Position numbers and translations under genes: made by a program. Positions 5,095 to 7,407 of a DNA stretch of 7,407 nt are shown here, piece by piece. Every line of letters starts with the position of its first letter. The stretch's first letter is position 1. The notes under the pieces are model-generated. The model worked only from the letters and a program-made list of their open reading frames with translations. It was not told the DNA's origin and ran no database searches. Source of the DNA: Clostridiales bacterium (lineage in GTDB: Bacteria; Bacillota; Clostridia; Tissierellales; Sedimentibacteraceae); contig DNNV01000180.1 in the NCBI GenBank assembly GCA_003497505.1, forward strand, positions 466-7,872. Reading direction: 5' to 3'.

Positions 5095-6801
5095 TTACAT
5101 TTTTTCTGGTGTTTCCATTCCCAGAAGCTCCATACCTTTTTTCAATACGGTATTTACAGCCTTTGTCAGAAGCAGTCTTGCTTTCTTCACCTCAATGTCA
5201 TCAACAATTATTGGGCACTCATGGTAGAAACGGTTAAATTCCTGTGCAAGACCCACAATATATCTTGTTATAAAGAAAGGTTCGTATTTGTCGTGAGCAC
5301 CTATAACTGAAGCCTTGAAGCCCTCTAATTTCTTGATTACATTAAACGCCTCTTTGTCAGTTAATATTGAAAAATCAACATCATCACTAATCTCCATCTC
5401 TCCCTTTCTGAGAAGGCTGCATGTTCTCGCATATGTGTATTGAACATATGGTCCTGTTTCACCTTCAAAGCTCAGAGTTTTTTCCCATGAGAACGTATAG
5501 TCCTTAATTCTGTTATTAAACAGCTCCTGGAAAATAACAGCGCCGATTCCAACCTGCTTTGCAACCTCTTCCTTATTTTCAAGGCCTGAGTTTCTTTCAT
5601 CTATTATTTCCATTGTTTTTTCGATTGCCTTGTTTAAAACATCCTCAAGGAACACTACTCTGCCCTTGCGTGTTGAAAGAACTCCGTCTTCAAGGCTTAC
5701 CGTTCCGAACATAACATGGACACAGTCCTCTGCCCATTCATGCCCCATTAATTCAATTATTTTTCTCCACTGATCAAAGTGCAGCTTTTGAGGAGCGCCC
5801 ACAACATATATATTTTTATAGAAATCATATGTTTTTTTCCTGTACATGGCAGCTGCAATATCTCTTGTTACATAGAGAGTTGAGCCGTCTCTTTTCTGGA
5901 TTACCGCATCCGTGAGGCCATACTCCTGCAGCTCAACAATCTTTGCTCCTTCAGAATCCTTGAGCAAATCCTTCGCCTTGAGTTGCTCCAATACGGCAGG
6001 CATCTTATCTGAGTAGAAGCTTTCTCCGGCATATGAATCAAATTTAATGTTCAGCATGTCGTAAACTCTGTTGAACTCCTTCAGACTCACTTCCCTGAAC
6101 CATGTCCAGAGCCTCTTAGCCTCTTCATTTCCGTTTTCCAGTTCTTTGAACCAATACCTTGCTTCATCCTGGTATTCAGGATGTGTTTCAATTTCTTGAT
6201 TGTATCGTACATAAAGTTTCAAAAGCTCCTGAATAGGATTTTTTTCTATTGCTTCTACGATTTCCGGTGTACCCCATTTTTTATATGCCGAGATAAGCAT
6301 TCCGAACTGAGTTCCGTAATCTCCCAAATGATTTATGGTAATTGTGTTGTATCCCAAATATTTATATATTTTATAAATTGAATTTCCTATAATAGTTGTT
6401 CGTATATGCCCGATGTGGAACGGCTTTGCAATGTTGGGAGAAGAAAACTCAACGATTACATTTTTTCCTTGTCCAATATTTGTACTTCCGTAATTTTCTT
6501 TTTGTACGTAGGCTTCCTTAAGTATTCTTTCCGCGAAATGTTTTTTATCCACGAAAAAATTCACATATGGGCCCGCGCTTTCTATTTTTTCAAATTCCTC
6601 AACTGTCCCTATTTTTTCTGCTATTTCAGCAGATATTACAGCCGGTGATTTACGGTATTTTTTTGCAAATTTAAAGCAAGGTACGGCATAATCTCCCATA
6701 TCCTGGCTTGGCGGTATCTCTATTAATGAAAGAGCCTCATCCACAGACAATTCATCTTCCATCGCTGCGAATATCTCGGCTACCTTTAGTTTAAAATCCA
6801 T
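5095..6801 (-). CDS. argS: Arginyl-tRNA synthetase
   Basis: Predicted 568-aa cytoplasmic class I aminoacyl-tRNA synthetase, which joins arginine to tRNA-Arg using ATP. The N-terminal additional domain (about 1-85) is present with QDMGDYAVPCF. The catalytic Rossmann domain has SPNIAKPFHIGHIRTT (121-136), containing the HIGH signature at 129-132. As usual for this enzyme, the KMSKS loop is replaced by STRKG (376-380). GPYVQYTYAR (450-459) starts the DALR-type anticodon-binding helical domain, and the protein ends in the typical LLGMETPEKM. The length is normal and all domains are intact. The start at 6801 is preferred because GGAGG lies five bases upstream; the ATG at 6813 overlaps that site. 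It stands alone between its own promoter and terminator. The 5' leader is only about 45 bases, so no T-box is present. Confidence 0.97.
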   Translation of the reverse strand: MDFKLKVAEIFAAMEDELSVDEALSLIEIPPSQDMGDYAVPCFKFAKKYRKSPAVISAEIAEKIGTVEEFEKIESAGPYVNFFVDKKHFAERILKEAYVQKENYGSTNIGQGKNVIVEFSSPNIAKPFHIGHIRTTIIGNSIYKIYKYLGYNTITINHLGDYGTQFGMLISAYKKWGTPEIVEAIEKNPIQELLKLYVRYNQEIETHPEYQDEARYWFKELENGNEEAKRLWTWFREVSLKEFNRVYDMLNIKFDSYAGESFYSDKMPAVLEQLKAKDLLKDSEGAKIVELQEYGLTDAVIQKRDGSTLYVTRDIAAAMYRKKTYDFYKNIYVVGAPQKLHFDQWRKIIELMGHEWAEDCVHVMFGTVSLEDGVLSTRKGRVVFLEDVLNKAIEKTMEIIDERNSGLENKEEVAKQVGIGAVIFQELFNNRIKDYTFSWEKTLSFEGETGPYVQYTYARTCSLLRKGEMEISDDVDFSILTDKEAFNVIKKLEGFKASVIGAHDKYEPFFITRYIVGLAQEFNRFYHECPIIVDDIEVKKARLLLTKAVNTVLKKGMELLGMETPEKM

Positions 6802-6806
6802 CTTAT

Positions 6807-6811
6807 CCTCC
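6807..6811 (-). promoter_or_regulatory. Ribosome binding site of argS
   Basis: GGAGG on the minus strand, five bases before ATG 6801. It decides between the two candidate starts (6801 and 6813) in favour of the shorter. Confidence 0.8.
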
Positions 6812-6852
6812 ATAGTTATCCCATGTTATGTATAATATTTAATATTTTAGCT

Positions 6853-6881
6853 ATCATAACACAGTGAATTTTCAATGTCAA
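6853..6881 (-). promoter_or_regulatory. Promoter of argS
   Basis: Minus strand: a perfect -35 TTGACA (6881-6876), a 17-bp spacer, and -10 TATGAT (6858-6853, five of six). The predicted start is about 6846. It lies in the 100-bp gap after the acetyltransferase gene. No terminator is visible in that gap, so some read-through from upstream is possible. Confidence 0.8.
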
Positions 6882-6904
6882 CGCGCAATATAGCATAACC
6901 GGAA

Positions 6905-7407
6905 TCAAAGATCCAGCTCTGTTTCTCCGTCTCCCTGAGTAATGTGCCATTTTTCGTGACCCATCAGCTCCTCCAATGTAACTTTGTCTGAAAGAACATT
7001 TGCTATCATCATATTGTTTTTGGGCGGCTTTCGTGTAATCATAAACCCGTTATTCAGCAATACATTTTTATATTTGCCGTAAAATCCGGTTCCCACAACA
7101 ACATATTCCAGGCCATTGTCATAACAGTATTCCGATACACCTTCAGCTAATGCCTTTATAAATCTCTCATTTTCCGGGTCTGTAAAAAATTCAACGGCAG
7201 AAGTCATCTTAGAGCCATTAGCAACCGAATTGTGAAGTATTGCAAATCCGATTATCTCATTATTTAACTTAGCAAGTACAGTTACATAGTCCACATCGGG
7301 TCTCTCATTGTATCTGTAATTCAAATATTTATAATCCCTTGCCAGCAATACTCTGTACTTGGATTTATATTTATCCCAGCACTCCTGAACCTCTGCAGGA
7401 ACTCTCT
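6905..7407 (-). CDS. GNAT-family acetyltransferase-like protein, 5' end outside window
   Basis: Partial gene: the reading frame is open from the stop at 6905 to the window edge (first whole codon at 7405), giving 167 visible codons. A TTG at 7348 could pose as a start, but the frame continues upstream as RVPAEVQECWDKYKSKYRVL with no ribosome binding site there, so it is internal. The visible part has RDYKYLNYRYNERPDVDY, resembling the RDxxYLxWRY segment of a group of long GNAT proteins. It is followed by a beta strand and EIIGFAILHN, then a helix and YVVVGTGFYGKYKNVLLNNGF, typical of a GNAT C-terminal half. GNAT enzymes move an acyl group from acyl-CoA to an amine; the substrate here is not predictable. 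The end (EKWHITQGDGETELDL) also fits that group. The cofactor-binding Q/RxxGxG/A loop is not evident in the visible part. Confidence 0.65.
   Translation of the reverse strand, partial: RVPAEVQECWDKYKSKYRVLLARDYKYLNYRYNERPDVDYVTVLAKLNNEIIGFAILHNSVANGSKMTSAVEFFTDPENERFIKALAEGVSEYCYDNGLEYVVVGTGFYGKYKNVLLNNGFMITRKPPKNNMMIANVLSDKVTLEELMGHEKWHITQGDGETELDL

Noticed and set aside
6834..6846. AT-only palindrome AATATTTAATATT downstream of the argS -10
   Set aside because: Short and expected by chance in such AT-rich sequence; no flanking signal supports an operator.

Overview
The window reads as a chromosomal segment from a low-GC Gram-positive bacterium, most likely a member of the Clostridia. The grounds are strongly AT-rich coding sequence, strong GGAGG-type ribosome binding sites, near-consensus sigma-A promoters (TTGACA, 17 bp, TATAAT-like), and an anaerobe-type B12-domain radical SAM protein. 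I cannot name a species from the sequence alone. Every gene that I accept lies on the minus strand, so transcription runs from high to low coordinates.

In transcription order: (1) 7407-6905 is the C-terminal part of a GNAT-type acetyltransferase whose start lies outside the window. (2) 6881-5050 is a self-contained argS unit (arginyl-tRNA synthetase) with its own promoter and a perfect rho-independent terminator. (3) 5036-4998 holds an unexplained palindromic element with repeated CTACCG half-sites. (4) 4930-4137 is a monocistronic secreted lytic transglycosylase with a consensus promoter and a terminator. (5) 4197-418 is a tightly packed three-gene operon: an unrecognised 292-aa protein, a B12-binding-domain radical SAM protein with a long C-terminal domain (DUF4080 type), and a TPR protein. 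The genes overlap by 4 and 17 bases, so they are probably translationally coupled. (6) 417-275 is the untranslated tail of that operon. (7) 274-1 is a striking array of three near-consensus promoters about 90-95 bp apart, all firing leftwards out of the window. The two proximal ones share the same initial transcribed sequence. This is the architecture of a ribosomal RNA operon control region, and a 16S gene is predicted just beyond base 1.

argS and the transglycosylase are housekeeping genes. The best candidate for undescribed biology is the three-gene operon. Its radical SAM enzyme keeps the CxxxCxxC cluster motif but shows no DxHxxG cobalamin motif, and it travels with an unrecognised protein and a TPR partner. 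A second point of interest is regulatory: the predicted promoter of this operon is embedded in the terminator of the preceding gene, placed so that the new transcript begins exactly after the 5' arm of the terminator hairpin. No CRISPR array, insertion sequence, tRNA, riboswitch or RiPP precursor peptide was seen.
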